Positions 32,977-41,764 of a DNA stretch of 64,000 nucleotides are shown here, in pieces. Position 1 is the first letter of the stretch. Each line of letters begins with the position of its first letter. Source of the DNA: Bog-473 sp963836605 (GTDB lineage Bacteria; Actinomycetota; Acidimicrobiia; Acidimicrobiales; RAAP-2). Position numbers and translations under genes: made by a program. The stretch is taken from assembly GCA_963836605.1 (NCBI GenBank), contig CAWIKB010000008.1, forward strand, positions 372,001 through 436,000. The letters run 5' to 3'. The notes beneath the pieces are model-generated. The model saw only the letters and a program-made list of their open reading frames with translations, was not told where the DNA came from and searched no databases.

Positions 32977-34425
32977 ATGAGGTTTCTTTATCTGGACATC
33001 GACACCCTTCGTTCCGACCACCTCGGCTGCTACGGCTACCACCGCAACACGACCCCCAACATCGACGCCCTGGCGGCCGACGGCATCCGCTTCGAGAATG
33101 TCTATGCCTCCGATGTCCCGTGCCTGCCGAGCCGGACGGCTCTCATCACTGGTGCCTTCGGCATCCGAAACGGGGTGGTGAACCACGACGGTACTGCGGC
33201 TGACCTGCGCTCCATGGGGGCGAAACGCTTCTTCATCAGTCAGTGGTTCTTGAACTCGTGGGCCTCCGTCTTCTATTTCAACGGCTGGCACACGGCATCG
33301 CTGTCGAGCTTCCCGTTCCGCCACTCCGCTACGTGGTGGAACAGCGGGTTTATGGAAGCCATGAACCTCATGCGCGGCCTCGGTGGGGAGCGGGCCGACG
33401 AGGTGCTTCCCGGTGCCCTCGACTGGCTCGATCGCCGTGGTCGCGCCGACCAGTGGTTCCTCCACGTGCACCTGTGGGATCCCCATACTCCGTACAACAC
33501 TCCGGAAGAGTACGGGAACCCGTTTGCGTCGGACCCCGTACCGGACTGGCATAGCGAGGAGATACGGGCGTACAACTGGGGGTTTTCGGGCCCGCATTCA
33601 GCGCAGGAGCCGTGGGGTTTCCGGCCCGACGAGTGGGGCGATCCCCCTCCACGTCAACCATGGGATGCGAGCTCGCCCGAGGCGGTCAAAGGGATTTTCG
33701 ACGCTTACGACGTTGGTGTGCGCTACGCGGACGATGCTTTGGGCTCGCTGCTCAACAAACTCGATGATCTCGGGGTGTTGGATGAAACCGCCATTCTGGT
33801 CAGCAGCGACCACGGGGAAGCCTTCGGGGAGCTCGGCGTCTACGCCGACCACCAGGCGGCCGACGAGGCGACCTGCCATATCCCCGCCGTGCTGCGCTGG
33901 CCCGGCACGGCGGCTCAGGTCCACGCCGGGTTGCAGTACCACCTCGACGTTGCGGCGACGACCCTACAACTGGCCGACCTAACTGTTCCGAACAGTTGGG
34001 ACGGCGCACCAATTCAAGTCGGCTCCGTGGGCCGAGACGCCCTGTTTCTCACCCAGGGGGCATGGGCTTGCCAACGCGCGGTCCGATGGGGAGATCACCT
34101 TTACTTGCGCACCTGGCACGACGGGTATCACGGACATTGGCAGGATGAGATGCTCTTTGATATCCGCCGCGACCCGCACGAGACTGCGGATCTGGCCCCC
34201 TCGCAGCCAGGGCTCGTCAAAGACGCGGCGTTCAGGCTCGGCCAGTGGACCACGATGCAACTGGAGCGCAGTGTTGTGCCCGAGGACCCGTTGGACATCG
34301 TGCGGAGAGAGGGTGGCCCCTGCCACGTTCGGCGGCACCTGCCTGCCTACCTCGGCCGCCTCCGGGCGACCGGTCGTGGCCATTGGGCCGACGTACTCTC
34401 CGAACGTCACCCGGACGACGTGTGA
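32977..34425 (+). CDS. Sulfatase family hydrolase
   Basis: A 482-residue arylsulfatase-type enzyme. Metal ligands lie in YLDIDTLRSDHLGCYGY. The nucleophile block CLPSRTALITGAF (residues 45-57) matches C-x-P-S-R, the site at which Cys becomes formylglycine. DPHTPYNTPEEY and LVSSDHGEAFGELGVYADH add the usual His/Asp ligands. There is no signal peptide, so it is probably cytosolic. It would hydrolyse a sulfate (possibly phosphonate) ester; the substrate is unknown. No maturase gene is adjacent. It is flanked by the repeat-rich gap to 35224. Confidence 0.9.
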   Translation: MRFLYLDIDTLRSDHLGCYGYHRNTTPNIDALAADGIRFENVYASDVPCLPSRTALITGAFGIRNGVVNHDGTAADLRSMGAKRFFISQWFLNSWASVFYFNGWHTASLSSFPFRHSATWWNSGFMEAMNLMRGLGGERADEVLPGALDWLDRRGRADQWFLHVHLWDPHTPYNTPEEYGNPFASDPVPDWHSEEIRAYNWGFSGPHSAQEPWGFRPDEWGDPPPRQPWDASSPEAVKGIFDAYDVGVRYADDALGSLLNKLDDLGVLDETAILVSSDHGEAFGELGVYADHQAADEATCHIPAVLRWPGTAAQVHAGLQYHLDVAATTLQLADLTVPNSWDGAPIQVGSVGRDALFLTQGAWACQRAVRWGDHLYLRTWHDGYHGHWQDEMLFDIRRDPHETADLAPSQPGLVKDAAFRLGQWTTMQLERSVVPEDPLDIVRREGGPCHVRRHLPAYLGRLRATGRGHWADVLSERHPDDV

Positions 34426-34502
34426 CGGGCTGTTCTCCAGCGCAAGCCGACGCCTGGAGCCACTCGAGGCCTGCAGCGGACACGCCCGCGACCCACTGTC
34501 TG

Positions 34503-34577
34503 GGCGTGACTTCACGTGACCTTATTGAGAGGGAAGGGGAGGGATCGTAAGGGAGCCTGAGGATCACAACGCCGCTA
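34503..34577 (+). repeat. Dispersed repeat R, copy 1
   Basis: About 75 bp, nearly collinear with 62853-62930. Shared blocks are GAGAGGGAAG, GGAGGGATCGT and ACGCCGCTAC in the same order and spacing. It begins in the gap just behind the sulfatase gene. Confidence 0.6.
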
Positions 34578-34585
34578 CGCCCTCT

Positions 34586-34627
34586 TTTCAGTGCTCGTGT
34601 TTCAGTGCTCGTGTTTCAGTGCTCGTG
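34586..34627 (+). repeat. Three tandem 14-bp units
   Basis: TTTCAGTGCTCGTG occurs three times head to tail without mismatch. It lies in non-coding DNA a few bases behind repeat R copy 1. No spacer sequences separate the units, so it is not a CRISPR array. Confidence 0.8.
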
Positions 34628-34905
34628 CCGACCGTCAGCGGCCCCAGATCGTGCGTTGGTGCCGCTGGTGGCGATGCCCGACACAGCGATAGTAGACAAA
34701 TTCATTCGGGCAAGTCTCGGGGGGCGTCAGATCGATTGCGGGTTCTACCGCCCAGAGGTACTCCGGCATCGGCGCTTCCGTCCGTTGCTCTCCTTGTCCA
34801 CCGTCATGAGTGCCATGATGGCTCCTCCCTATTCAGTGTGTCCATCTTTGCCGGGTGCGCGCCAAGGGGCGTGATCGTTGTGCAGGTGGAACGAGTGGCG
34901 TTCGG

Positions 34906-34949
34906 GCGTGTCTTTACGTGTCCTTATCGTGGGGAAGCCGAGGGATCGA
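34906..34949 (+). repeat. Dispersed repeat R, partial copy 2, fused to element A
   Basis: GCGTGTCTTTACGTGTC then TTATCG and AGGGATCG match 62853-62896. After AGGGATCG the homology switches to the hairpin element at 34935-35055, so the two repeat families are joined here. Confidence 0.6.
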
Positions 34950-35055
34950 GTCCTTTCACCTCCACGGTGTTGTCGGAATGACAACGTGTTCCCAGTTCAC
35001 AGGGCGTATTTCATTGGCTTTTCCCAACGGAGGAAAACGCTGATGTTCGAACCCC
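34935..35055. repeat. Hairpin-rich dispersed element, copy A
   Basis: Matches 39217-39334 over about 108 bases, from TTCACCTCCACGG onward. It has the hairpin TTGTC/GACAA, the CCC/GGG hairpin and the terminal ATGTTCGAACCCC (35043-35055). The left terminal arm is replaced by GAGGGATCGAGTCC, so the outer stem cannot form in this copy. Confidence 0.65.
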
Positions 35056-35224
35056 TGCGCGCCGGCCGGCACTCGGAAACTCACGCCGTTTGCGCCAGCA
35101 AGCAGACGTAGGCCTTGTCGCCAGAAAGTGCCCCTCCGAACCGGCGTTCTGGGGCAGTGTCAGCAGCGTACGGAAAGCCTAGGGCTACCCCGTTGTTGCC
35201 TGGCTATCAGCCAACGCCCAGCCG
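35056..35224. other. Intergenic remainder before the secreted hydrolase gene end
   Basis: No gene or repeat recognised. Together with 34426-35055 it makes a gap of about 800 bases that is filled mainly with repeats. Confidence 0.45.
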
Positions 35225-36679
35225 TTAGAACTGGACCTGTTTGGCGAAGGCGAGCACTTCTGCCTTGTCGGCCGGAAGGATGTATCCCGCCTTGATGTCC
35301 TCGTCCGTCGCCGTCGTGTATGCCTTCAGGTAAGACGCCTTGGTCCCATATAGGGATTTGAGTTGCGCTGTGCTGAAGGGACGAGTCGACCCGAACAGCG
35401 AGCAGAACCCGGCCGATCCGGGAGGTGTGGTGTTCGAATAGGCGGCAATCGGCACCCGTTCCCACGGACCCTGGATGCCACCAATCGCCGTTCCGCTGGT
35501 GGTGGTCTGCACCGTAGGCATGCCGTCAACGACCTGGACCTCCATACGAGGCGCCGGCGGCGGTGGCGAACCGGTAACCATCCAGGTATTGATGGCAGAG
35601 AGGGCGGCTTCAAAGATGAAATGACTTGGAGCCTTGTCGACCGAGGTGCAGCCAAGAGATTTGAGCTCCTGAGGCGTGACGATGTAGGAGTCTGCGTGAG
35701 AGGCGCCCGCAACGTCCCAGAGCCTGATGAAGCGCGTGTCGGGCTGACGGGCCTGGTAGTACCCACCGAAAGTCTCATCTGTTTGGGTGATCATCATGAG
35801 CACCGGGACGCCGATGTCGGTGCGGATGTGCACGTCGCCACCGAAGCTGCCGCTCGGTGATGCACCGGGGATCCCCACTGCGCCCCCGGCCCTGCTGTGC
35901 ACCAAGAAGCCGTCGAACACATGGTAGAGGGGCTGAATGGCGTCGATGTAGGTGGTCAGGTAGAGCGCCGACTGGGACTCACCCACTGCCAACAGCCGCT
36001 TGGGGTGCAGTGGGGCCAGGGGGTCCGCGTGGCCGCCGGCGAGCAGGGCGCGGGCGGCCTGGGTATAGATGTCGTAGGAGTACTGGTCTCCCGGATCCAT
36101 CAGTGAGCCATAGCGCGCCGGATCCTTTTGCCGCAGGTTGTCGATTCCCACCTGCTGCGCTGAGATGCCCACCCAGGCAAACCCCGCTCGTTCCAACTCT
36201 GGTGACAAGTACACCGAGTCGACAGCGCCGTCCCCGCCTCCACTGACGTTTAGCCACTCCACGATAACTGTCCCGTTGAACCGCGACGGATCTGTCGGCA
36301 TGTGCACCACGATCCGAGTGCGATAATGCGCGCTGGTAGTGGGAGTGACCTTCCACGTTCCCGCGTTGTTCTCGGGTCCGGTCGCCTGATAGGAGTAGGC
36401 CGTCCCCGACGCGAAATACTCGCGCTGCTCATAACCGGCGGCCTTGAGGGAGGATCCCCAGGCTCCGGCGATTAGATACGCGGCGTCAGCGGGCTCGATG
36501 GGGCCGCTGAGCTGAGCTGGTTGTCCGCCATTGGGTGCGTCGCCTTGGGTCGAAGTGTCCGCAGAGGCTGGCGCCGACACGATCGAAACCTGACCGGCCA
36601 ATCCCGCACCCGTTACTCCAAGTGTCATAGCCAACGCAGTTAGGGCGGCTCGGCATACCCCGCATAAAGAGTGCGTCAT
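35225..36679 (-). CDS. Secreted alpha/beta-hydrolase-domain protein
   Basis: A 484-residue exported protein. The N-terminal signal is about residues 8-40 (ALTALAMTLGVTGAGLA and cleavage near APASA). The mature protein has an alpha/beta-hydrolase domain of the Abhydrolase_10 type: VIVEWLNVSGGGDG, FAWVGISAQQVGI and the nucleophile elbow AVGESQSALYL. The catalytic His may be in VAGASHADSY. Substrates are unknown; such proteins are mostly uncharacterised esterases. The ATG at 36679 was chosen because the signal peptide follows directly. Confidence 0.82.
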   Translation of the reverse strand: MTHSLCGVCRAALTALAMTLGVTGAGLAGQVSIVSAPASADTSTQGDAPNGGQPAQLSGPIEPADAAYLIAGAWGSSLKAAGYEQREYFASGTAYSYQATGPENNAGTWKVTPTTSAHYRTRIVVHMPTDPSRFNGTVIVEWLNVSGGGDGAVDSVYLSPELERAGFAWVGISAQQVGIDNLRQKDPARYGSLMDPGDQYSYDIYTQAARALLAGGHADPLAPLHPKRLLAVGESQSALYLTTYIDAIQPLYHVFDGFLVHSRAGGAVGIPGASPSGSFGGDVHIRTDIGVPVLMMITQTDETFGGYYQARQPDTRFIRLWDVAGASHADSYIVTPQELKSLGCTSVDKAPSHFIFEAALSAINTWMVTGSPPPPAPRMEVQVVDGMPTVQTTTSGTAIGGIQGPWERVPIAAYSNTTPPGSAGFCSLFGSTRPFSTAQLKSLYGTKASYLKAYTTATDEDIKAGYILPADKAEVLAFAKQVQF

Positions 36680-36938
36680 CCAATACCCCCCAATATCCCG
36701 TAGCCAGCCGCACGTCTCAGGACGCGTCAACCGTACCTCGGTATGGAGCGAAGAGTTCCACCTTTGTAGTCAGGGCGAGACCGGGCCGTACTCGAGGCCA
36801 CGCGGTCCGCTTGCCGACAGAGTCTTCACTCTGCGATTCTCTCCGGTTCGTCGGAACTGTCTCACCTACCCGGCAGCGAGGATCGATAGGGGGCACCCAT
36901 GGGGAGTCGACCGTTGACTCTCCCTTACCATCGTTGGG

Positions 36939-37844
36939 CTACAGTCGGACACCCTCGTAGGTCGTGACGTCAGCGCCGGAGTCGTACGCCGTGTGCCAGA
37001 CATCTGCCCACACCGGCAAAGGTTCTTGAGCTGGGTCATGTCGGGGCGTCTGGGCTTTGGTCTCGTGCCAGAGCATCGTTCGCAGGTCCTTACCCGGCAC
37101 GTGGCTCAACATGGATCGATGGATCAGAGGCCGTCGAAAGGCGAAGCGATCGCGCATCTCGGAGAGGTACAGGCCGCCCGGACCGACGACCTTGGTCGAG
37201 ATGTGCCGGTCCTCAAGTGGCACATGCTCTTCGAATCCGGCGAGTACGAGCTTGTAGATGCCGGCCACGTGATCGAAGACCTTGGGGGCCTTGCGGATGC
37301 GGTACCAAGGGTCGGGCGTCACATGGTGGTGGATGTGTAAGGCCGAACTGCGATGCTCGATCTCTTCGACGAAGTGCCAGAGCAGCATGCGGCCGACACG
37401 TTCGTCACTGCCCTCGAAGAGTTCGTGACGGTTGTCGAAGACCATCTTGAATAAGGGCGTGAAGGTGGCCTCGAGGTTGGCGATGTAGGCCAGGTGAAAC
37501 TCCGTGCTCTCGTGCTCTAACAGCTCGTCATAGGTCGCATTGGTTGCCGCATAGGTCTCCTGGAGTCCCGGGTAGCGTTCGATCATCGCCTTGGCGTGGC
37601 TGCGATGCGCCCGGGCGTGCTGGGCCTCTTGGCGCACGAACAGGTCGGCCTCCTCGGCCATGTCGGCGTCGGTGAAGCGCGGCAGTGCCTCGCGGGTGGC
37701 CGAGACGATGTAGCGCTCGAAAGCGATGGCGAGGAAGGTGAACGTGTTGCCGAAGAGGCCGAAGCTCGGGTTGGCCGGCTGCCACTGGAAGGCCACGGTG
37801 TCGTCGATCGGGAAGCGGATGTTCCGGACCTTCAGCTCTGTCAT
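36939..37844 (-). CDS. Metal-dependent hydrolase, PF10118-type
   Basis: A 301-residue mostly helical protein. VRNIRFPIDDTVAFQW opens it. Probable metal ligands are in LFVRQEAQHARAHRSH and LLWHFVEEIEHRSSALHIHH, the E-x2-H pairs typical of this family, which resembles diiron helical bundles. A paralogue is at 47927. The ATG at 37844 gives the family-type N-terminus. It is divergent from a TetR gene; a 26-bp palindrome in the 40-nt gap is the likely operator. Confidence 0.82.
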   Translation of the reverse strand: MTELKVRNIRFPIDDTVAFQWQPANPSFGLFGNTFTFLAIAFERYIVSATREALPRFTDADMAEEADLFVRQEAQHARAHRSHAKAMIERYPGLQETYAATNATYDELLEHESTEFHLAYIANLEATFTPLFKMVFDNRHELFEGSDERVGRMLLWHFVEEIEHRSSALHIHHHVTPDPWYRIRKAPKVFDHVAGIYKLVLAGFEEHVPLEDRHISTKVVGPGGLYLSEMRDRFAFRRPLIHRSMLSHVPGKDLRTMLWHETKAQTPRHDPAQEPLPVWADVWHTAYDSGADVTTYEGVRL

Positions 37845-37854
37845 TCGGTCCAGC

Positions 37855-37880
37855 TTTACAATATTGTGCCAGAATGTAAA
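37855..37880. promoter_or_regulatory. Probable TetR operator, hydrolase/tetR gap
   Basis: TTTACA (37855-37860) and TGTAAA (37875-37880) are perfect inverted arms around 14 nt with further partial symmetry. The whole gap between the two divergent start codons is 40 nt, so this site overlaps both promoters. Confidence 0.65.
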
Positions 37881-37884
37881 GGCG

Positions 37885-38469
37885 ATGGACCAGCCCGATC
37901 CCGCCACCACGAGCGAGCGCATCCTCGACGCCACCCTCGAGGAGCTGGCCCGATCCGGGGCGCGCCGGCTGTCCCTCTCGGACGTGGCGGCCACGGCCGG
38001 GGTCTCCCGACCCACCCTCTACCGCTGGTTCCCATCCAAAGAAGACCTTCTCGAGGCCTTCAGCCGCTACGAGCAGCAGCGCTACGACGCCGGGATCGCC
38101 CAGGCCGTCGCCGGGCTCGAAGGAGACGCTCGGCTCGAGGCGGTGCTGCGCTTCATCGTCGAATTCCAGCACACCTACTCTCTTCGGCGCATCGTCGATG
38201 TCGAGCCCGAGCATGTCGTCCATCAGATGACCCGGGTCATGCCGATCATGCGTGACCGACTCCTCGTGCACTTCCCCGGCCCCGACGGTCGTGTCGTGGC
38301 CTCGGTCGTGACCCGGATTGCGCTCAGTCACGCGCTCATCCCCAACGACGACCCTGAACTTTTCTACGCCGAGCTGCGGCACGGTGCCGGCCTGAAGTCC
38401 ACCCACACGAGTCCTCCCCGTCGCCGGCACCAGCCGGCGCGGCCGATCTCCCGAAAGAAGGTCCGATGA
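37885..38469 (+). CDS. TetR family regulator
   Basis: A 194-residue TetR protein. The helix-turn-helix is at residues 10-55: RILDATLEELARSGARRLSL, then SDVAATAGVSRPTLYRWFPS and KEDLLEAF. The C-terminal ligand domain is unassigned. The start is ATG 37885 behind TAAAGG; the longer upstream frame is not coding. It overlaps the next gene by 4 nt and probably represses itself and the divergent hydrolase through 37855-37880. Confidence 0.9.
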   Translation: MDQPDPATTSERILDATLEELARSGARRLSLSDVAATAGVSRPTLYRWFPSKEDLLEAFSRYEQQRYDAGIAQAVAGLEGDARLEAVLRFIVEFQHTYSLRRIVDVEPEHVVHQMTRVMPIMRDRLLVHFPGPDGRVVASVVTRIALSHALIPNDDPELFYAELRHGAGLKSTHTSPPRRRHQPARPISRKKVR

Positions 38470-38933
38470 ACGCGACACGGCACGGCAGGCTGACCCAGAC
38501 ATTCCTGGTCGCGAACTCCCTGTTCTGGCTCCCCTGGGGGCTGCTCAACCTCATCAGACCCCAGTCGTGGTCCGGTGAGGTCATCCCCGGAATGGACGTG
38601 TACGACCTGTCGAGCCCCGTCGCCCGCACCGAGGTCCGAGCCATGTACGGCGGCCTCCAGATGGCGATCGGGACGGCCGCTCTCGTGGGCGCCACGCAAA
38701 AGAAGCACCGCGACTCGGCCCTCGGCTTCTTCGTCCTCGCGCTGAGCGGCCTTTCCCTCTGTCGACTCGGTGGAATGGTCGCAGAGGGAGACGATTCCTA
38801 CTTGTCCTTCAGCACCAAGATCGCCCCCGGCAAGTACAACCAGGTCGGTCTGGCGATGTACGAGCTTCCCAACATGATCTTTGCCTGGATCCTGTTTCTG
38901 CTTCGCCCTCGATCAAAGAGGTTGCCCACGTAG
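38466..38933 (+). CDS. Small membrane protein, DUF4345-like
   Basis: A 155-residue protein with four predicted helices: FLVANSLFWLPWGLLNLI, MYGGLQMAIGTAALVGAT, LGFFVLALSGLSLCRLGGMV and LPNMIFAWILFLLRP. The phrase ARTEVRAMYGGLQMAIG is typical of DUF4345-like proteins. Function unknown. Its ATG overlaps the tetR stop (ATGA), so it is translated with the regulator. Confidence 0.78.
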   Translation: MNATRHGRLTQTFLVANSLFWLPWGLLNLIRPQSWSGEVIPGMDVYDLSSPVARTEVRAMYGGLQMAIGTAALVGATQKKHRDSALGFFVLALSGLSLCRLGGMVAEGDDSYLSFSTKIAPGKYNQVGLAMYELPNMIFAWILFLLRPRSKRLPT

Positions 38934-39099
38934 AGGCTGAGTGACCTAGCCCGAAAGTGCGATCGTTCGGGGCGCATGCAACTCTCGCTAGCACTCACCA
39001 TGTCGAGCGTTGCAACGTTGGCGAAATCCGGTAGCCCGACGGAGCACAGCGGCCTCGGCCAATCAGGGGAACTGGTCTGGTCCAGACGCTCGTCCGGCA

Positions 39100-39112
39100 G
39101 GGGTTCGAACAT
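39100..39112 (+). repeat. Solo arm GGGGTTCGAACAT
   Basis: Identical to the left terminal arm of elements B and C and followed, as there, by AGTCCCAT. The body of the element is absent. Confidence 0.6.
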
Positions 39113-39216
39113 AGTCCCATGACTTCCGGAGCAGACCTTGAGGAGAGAGCTTGGTAGTCGAAATTGGCCTCAGCTCACGTTTTCGTGTTGCAGAGCCCCA
39201 GGTCAGCGGGCCAAGA

Positions 39217-39334
39217 GGGGTTCGAACATAGTCCCATTACCTCCACGGTGTTGTCGGAATGACAACGTTCTCCCTGTTCAGAGGGTGTATCTCATTGGCA
39301 TTTCCAACCGAGGAAAACGCCAATGTTCGAACCC
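39217..39334. repeat. Hairpin-rich dispersed element, copy B (complete)
   Basis: A 118-bp element. Terminal arms GGGGTTCGAACAT (39217-39229) and ATGTTCGAACCC (39323-39334) are inverted. Inside are TTGTC/GACAA with a 5-nt loop (39251-39265), CCCT/AGGG (39272-39285), and CATTGGC/GCCAATG (39293-39325) enclosing TTTCC/GGAAA. Copies A and C share the plan. Function unknown. Confidence 0.8.
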
Positions 39335-39363
39335 TTGGGTGTCGGCTGCAGAGTCATCCGTCG

Positions 39364-40443
39364 TCATTGGCCTAAACCTTCGCGCTTCGCCGCCAAGCGT
39401 TGAGTGTCGACGTGACGTGCGGTGACGATGGGGAGATCTGCTGTGCCGAGTACGCCCGGGTCAGCAGCAACGATGGCTGGGATGGCGTTGACGGCCGGCA
39501 TGGCCGTCGTGGTGCCGATGTCGAACGTCTCGAAGTCGTCGGGGGCGAAGGACAGCTTGAGATTGACGTTGGGGTCGCCGTGGATCCGCAGGCGGTAAGC
39601 GTGCAGGATCGGCCACGTTGGTTCGTCCACGTGCCCGAAGATGCTGCCAAGCCTCCACACCATGCGGAGCTCGACCACGGAGTGGCCATCGACTAGGCCA
39701 TGCCACGTGGCGTCGAGGGCGGCGACGGTGCCGTCGGCGATGGCTATGAACCCCAGGTCGCGGTCGCCGACAGCCACGGCGAGGGCCACGTCGAGGTCGA
39801 TGGCGTCGAGGTCGAGGCCGATGCCTCGAGCTATCGAGTCGAGGGTTTCTGGGTAATCGGGCTCGCTGCGCAGGAGAGCGCCTTTCACAGCGGCGGGATC
39901 GGGCGGGCCGCCGAACCCGTAGGCCTCCCACGTCCCCGCCGATCCGTACATGGCGCAGTCAAGGGATTCGAGGATCGAGATGCGCCGGACGTTGCGGCAC
40001 ATCGCTGTGGCGGCGAGGGCGAGCGTGGGTACGAACATCGGGTTCATCCCGGTGCCTACAAGAGTCGCGCCACCGGCAATGGCGGCGGAGCGGAGGCGTT
40101 CGCCGGCGTCGCCGGGGTAGTGCTCGCCGTTGACAAGACGGGCGGTGGTGACAACGTTGGTGCCAGCAGCGAGGATGCGCTCGAGCTGGGCAATGTCCGG
40201 CCAATGGGGCATGTAGACGACGCAGTCGGCACCAAGGGCGAGAAGCGCGTCGATGTCCTGGGTGATTGTGACACCGACAGGGCCGCGACCAGCTATGACC
40301 CCGGCGTCTTGTCCGATCTTGTCGGCGCTGTGGGCGAAGACGCCGACCAGCTCGAGGCGGGGGTCATCGAGGATCGCTCGCAAAGCGGAGCGGCCCACGA
40401 TGCCGGTCGTCCACTGCACGACTCGGATCTGGGCCGCTGTCAT
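39364..40443 (-). CDS. DapB-like NAD(P)-binding oxidoreductase
   Basis: A 359-residue protein with an N-terminal Rossmann domain (QIRVVQWTTGIVGRSALRAI) like dihydrodipicolinate reductase, followed by GADCVVYMPHWPDIAQLE and TGMNPMFVPTLALAAT. The family includes 2,4-diaminopentanoate dehydrogenase-like amine dehydrogenases, but actinobacterial copies next to P450s are uncharacterised. The ATG at 40443 is chosen because the Rossmann motif follows at once; the upstream 29 residues are not family-like. The P450 gene lies 31 nt upstream on the same strand, so they form an operon. Confidence 0.85.
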   Translation of the reverse strand: MTAAQIRVVQWTTGIVGRSALRAILDDPRLELVGVFAHSADKIGQDAGVIAGRGPVGVTITQDIDALLALGADCVVYMPHWPDIAQLERILAAGTNVVTTARLVNGEHYPGDAGERLRSAAIAGGATLVGTGMNPMFVPTLALAATAMCRNVRRISILESLDCAMYGSAGTWEAYGFGGPPDPAAVKGALLRSEPDYPETLDSIARGIGLDLDAIDLDVALAVAVGDRDLGFIAIADGTVAALDATWHGLVDGHSVVELRMVWRLGSIFGHVDEPTWPILHAYRLRIHGDPNVNLKLSFAPDDFETFDIGTTTAMPAVNAIPAIVAADPGVLGTADLPIVTARHVDTQRLAAKREGLGQ

Positions 40444-40474
40444 AGGATTTCTTCGGGCGTGGGTTGTGGCTGAT

Positions 40475-41710
40475 TCACGTGTCCCAGACCACGTCCAAGC
40501 GAGGCGGAGAGCGTAGGAGCGTGCCGGCAATGTAGGACTCGTCGGCGCCGGGGTCGAGGCGCAGTCCGGGCAGCTCGCGGAGGAGGGTCCGGACGAGGGC
40601 CTCAGTCTCCATCTTGGCTAGGTGCTGACCCAAGCAGTTGTGGGCCTTGAGGCCGAAGCCGACATTGGTCTGGCGGTGCCGGGTGAGGTCGAACACCTCG
40701 GGATCGGTCCATCGAGACTCGTCGTGGTTGGCGGATCCGAGGCTCAGCAATAGGCTCGATCCCTCGGGTAGCTCGGTGCCGGCGAGCAGGACATCGCGGG
40801 TCGTGGAGCGAGGCGCGATCAGAAGTGGCGTTTCCCACCGGATGCCTTCGTCGACCGCGGCACTGAACAGACTCGGGTCGGCCACGAGCAGGTCGAGCTG
40901 ATCTCGCTGCGAGAGCAACGCCAAGAGCAATGACGATGACGAGCGGTAGGTGGTCTCCGCGCCGGCGGGGAGCAACAGCCGCAAGAACGAGAAGATCTCA
41001 TCGTCGGTAAGGCGCTCGCCGTCGTGCTGAGCGAAGGCCAGGATCGACATCATGTCGTCGGTCGGGACGCGCCGACGCTCGGCGAGCACTTCGGCGAACA
41101 CATCAGCCAGGGTCGCGGCCGCTCTTTCGGCTCTATCCCAATCGACGCTCAAGGCGATCAACTCGATCGCCAGTCGATGAAATAACGGAAACATCTCCGC
41201 CGGTAGCCCGATGAGTCCAGCAATCGTCCGAACGGGGAACGTGAAAAGGATCCGGGAGACCAGTTCGGCGCGGCCTTCGTTGGCGAGCTCGGCCACCATC
41301 TCGTCAAGGAGGGGGTCGACGAGCTGCGTCTTCCATCCCTTCATGGCGCTGCGGGAGAACGCGTGCTGAAGGATGAGCCGATAGCCGCGGTGTTCGGGCG
41401 GATCCATCTCGATCAGCGACCGCCCCATCACCTGGCCGATCACGTCGGCGTAGGCGATCGAGCTGAAGGTGGCGGGGTCGCTCAGCACCTCGCTGACGGC
41501 GTCGTAGCTGTAGACGCTGAAGGTCGGCGCCGTGCCCTCGGCCTGCTCCGTGATACCGAGATCGGGGATGCCGGGATGCACCGCCCCGGCGGCGCGCAAT
41601 TCGGCGAACATCGGGTATGGCGTGTACCGGCCCGTCCCGACCGACTGGTTGAACTCCTCGAATACGGCGGCGGCGTCGGCACCCCCGTCGTGAGCGTCGA
41701 GCGTCGTCAC
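40475..41710 (-). CDS. Cytochrome P450
   Basis: A soluble bacterial P450 of about 411 residues. The I-helix oxygen motif is LLPAGAETTYR, the K-helix ExxR is DEGIRWETP, and the heme loop FGLKAHNCLGQHLA gives the axial Cys. MDPPEHRGYRLIL is the usual C-helix region. Two starts are possible. ATG 41725 lies inside the operator palindrome and lacks a ribosome-binding site; GTG 41710, used here, has GGAGAG at the right distance and leaves the palindrome upstream. Substrate unknown; a lipophilic terpenoid or steroid would fit the neighbours. Confidence 0.9.
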   Translation of the reverse strand: MTTLDAHDGGADAAAVFEEFNQSVGTGRYTPYPMFAELRAAGAVHPGIPDLGITEQAEGTAPTFSVYSYDAVSEVLSDPATFSSIAYADVIGQVMGRSLIEMDPPEHRGYRLILQHAFSRSAMKGWKTQLVDPLLDEMVAELANEGRAELVSRILFTFPVRTIAGLIGLPAEMFPLFHRLAIELIALSVDWDRAERAAATLADVFAEVLAERRRVPTDDMMSILAFAQHDGERLTDDEIFSFLRLLLPAGAETTYRSSSSLLLALLSQRDQLDLLVADPSLFSAAVDEGIRWETPLLIAPRSTTRDVLLAGTELPEGSSLLLSLGSANHDESRWTDPEVFDLTRHRQTNVGFGLKAHNCLGQHLAKMETEALVRTLLRELPGLRLDPGADESYIAGTLLRSPPRLDVVWDT

Positions 41711-41717
41711 GGCTCTC

Positions 41718-41754
41718 CGGTACATTCACATGCAGCGCGCATGTCGATGTACCG
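41718..41754. promoter_or_regulatory. 37-bp palindromic operator between P450 and tetR
   Basis: Nested symmetric arms share one centre: outer CGGTACAT (41718-41725) with ATGTACCG (41747-41754), inner ACATGC (41728-41733) with GCATGT (41739-41744), around AGCGC. Only the 2-nt links between arms fail to pair. It spans most of the gap between the divergent genes and is very probably the TetR site. Confidence 0.8.
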
Positions 41755-41764
41755 TAGTCCAGGG

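Larger units (their letters stand above)
38934..39363. other. Intergenic, repeat-bearing
   Basis: This 430-base gap holds the single repeat arm at 39100 and the full hairpin element B at 39217-39334. I see no gene in it. Confidence 0.6.

Noticed and set aside
34586..34627. CRISPR array
   Set aside because: Three 14-bp units directly abut with no spacers, and there are no cas genes in the window.
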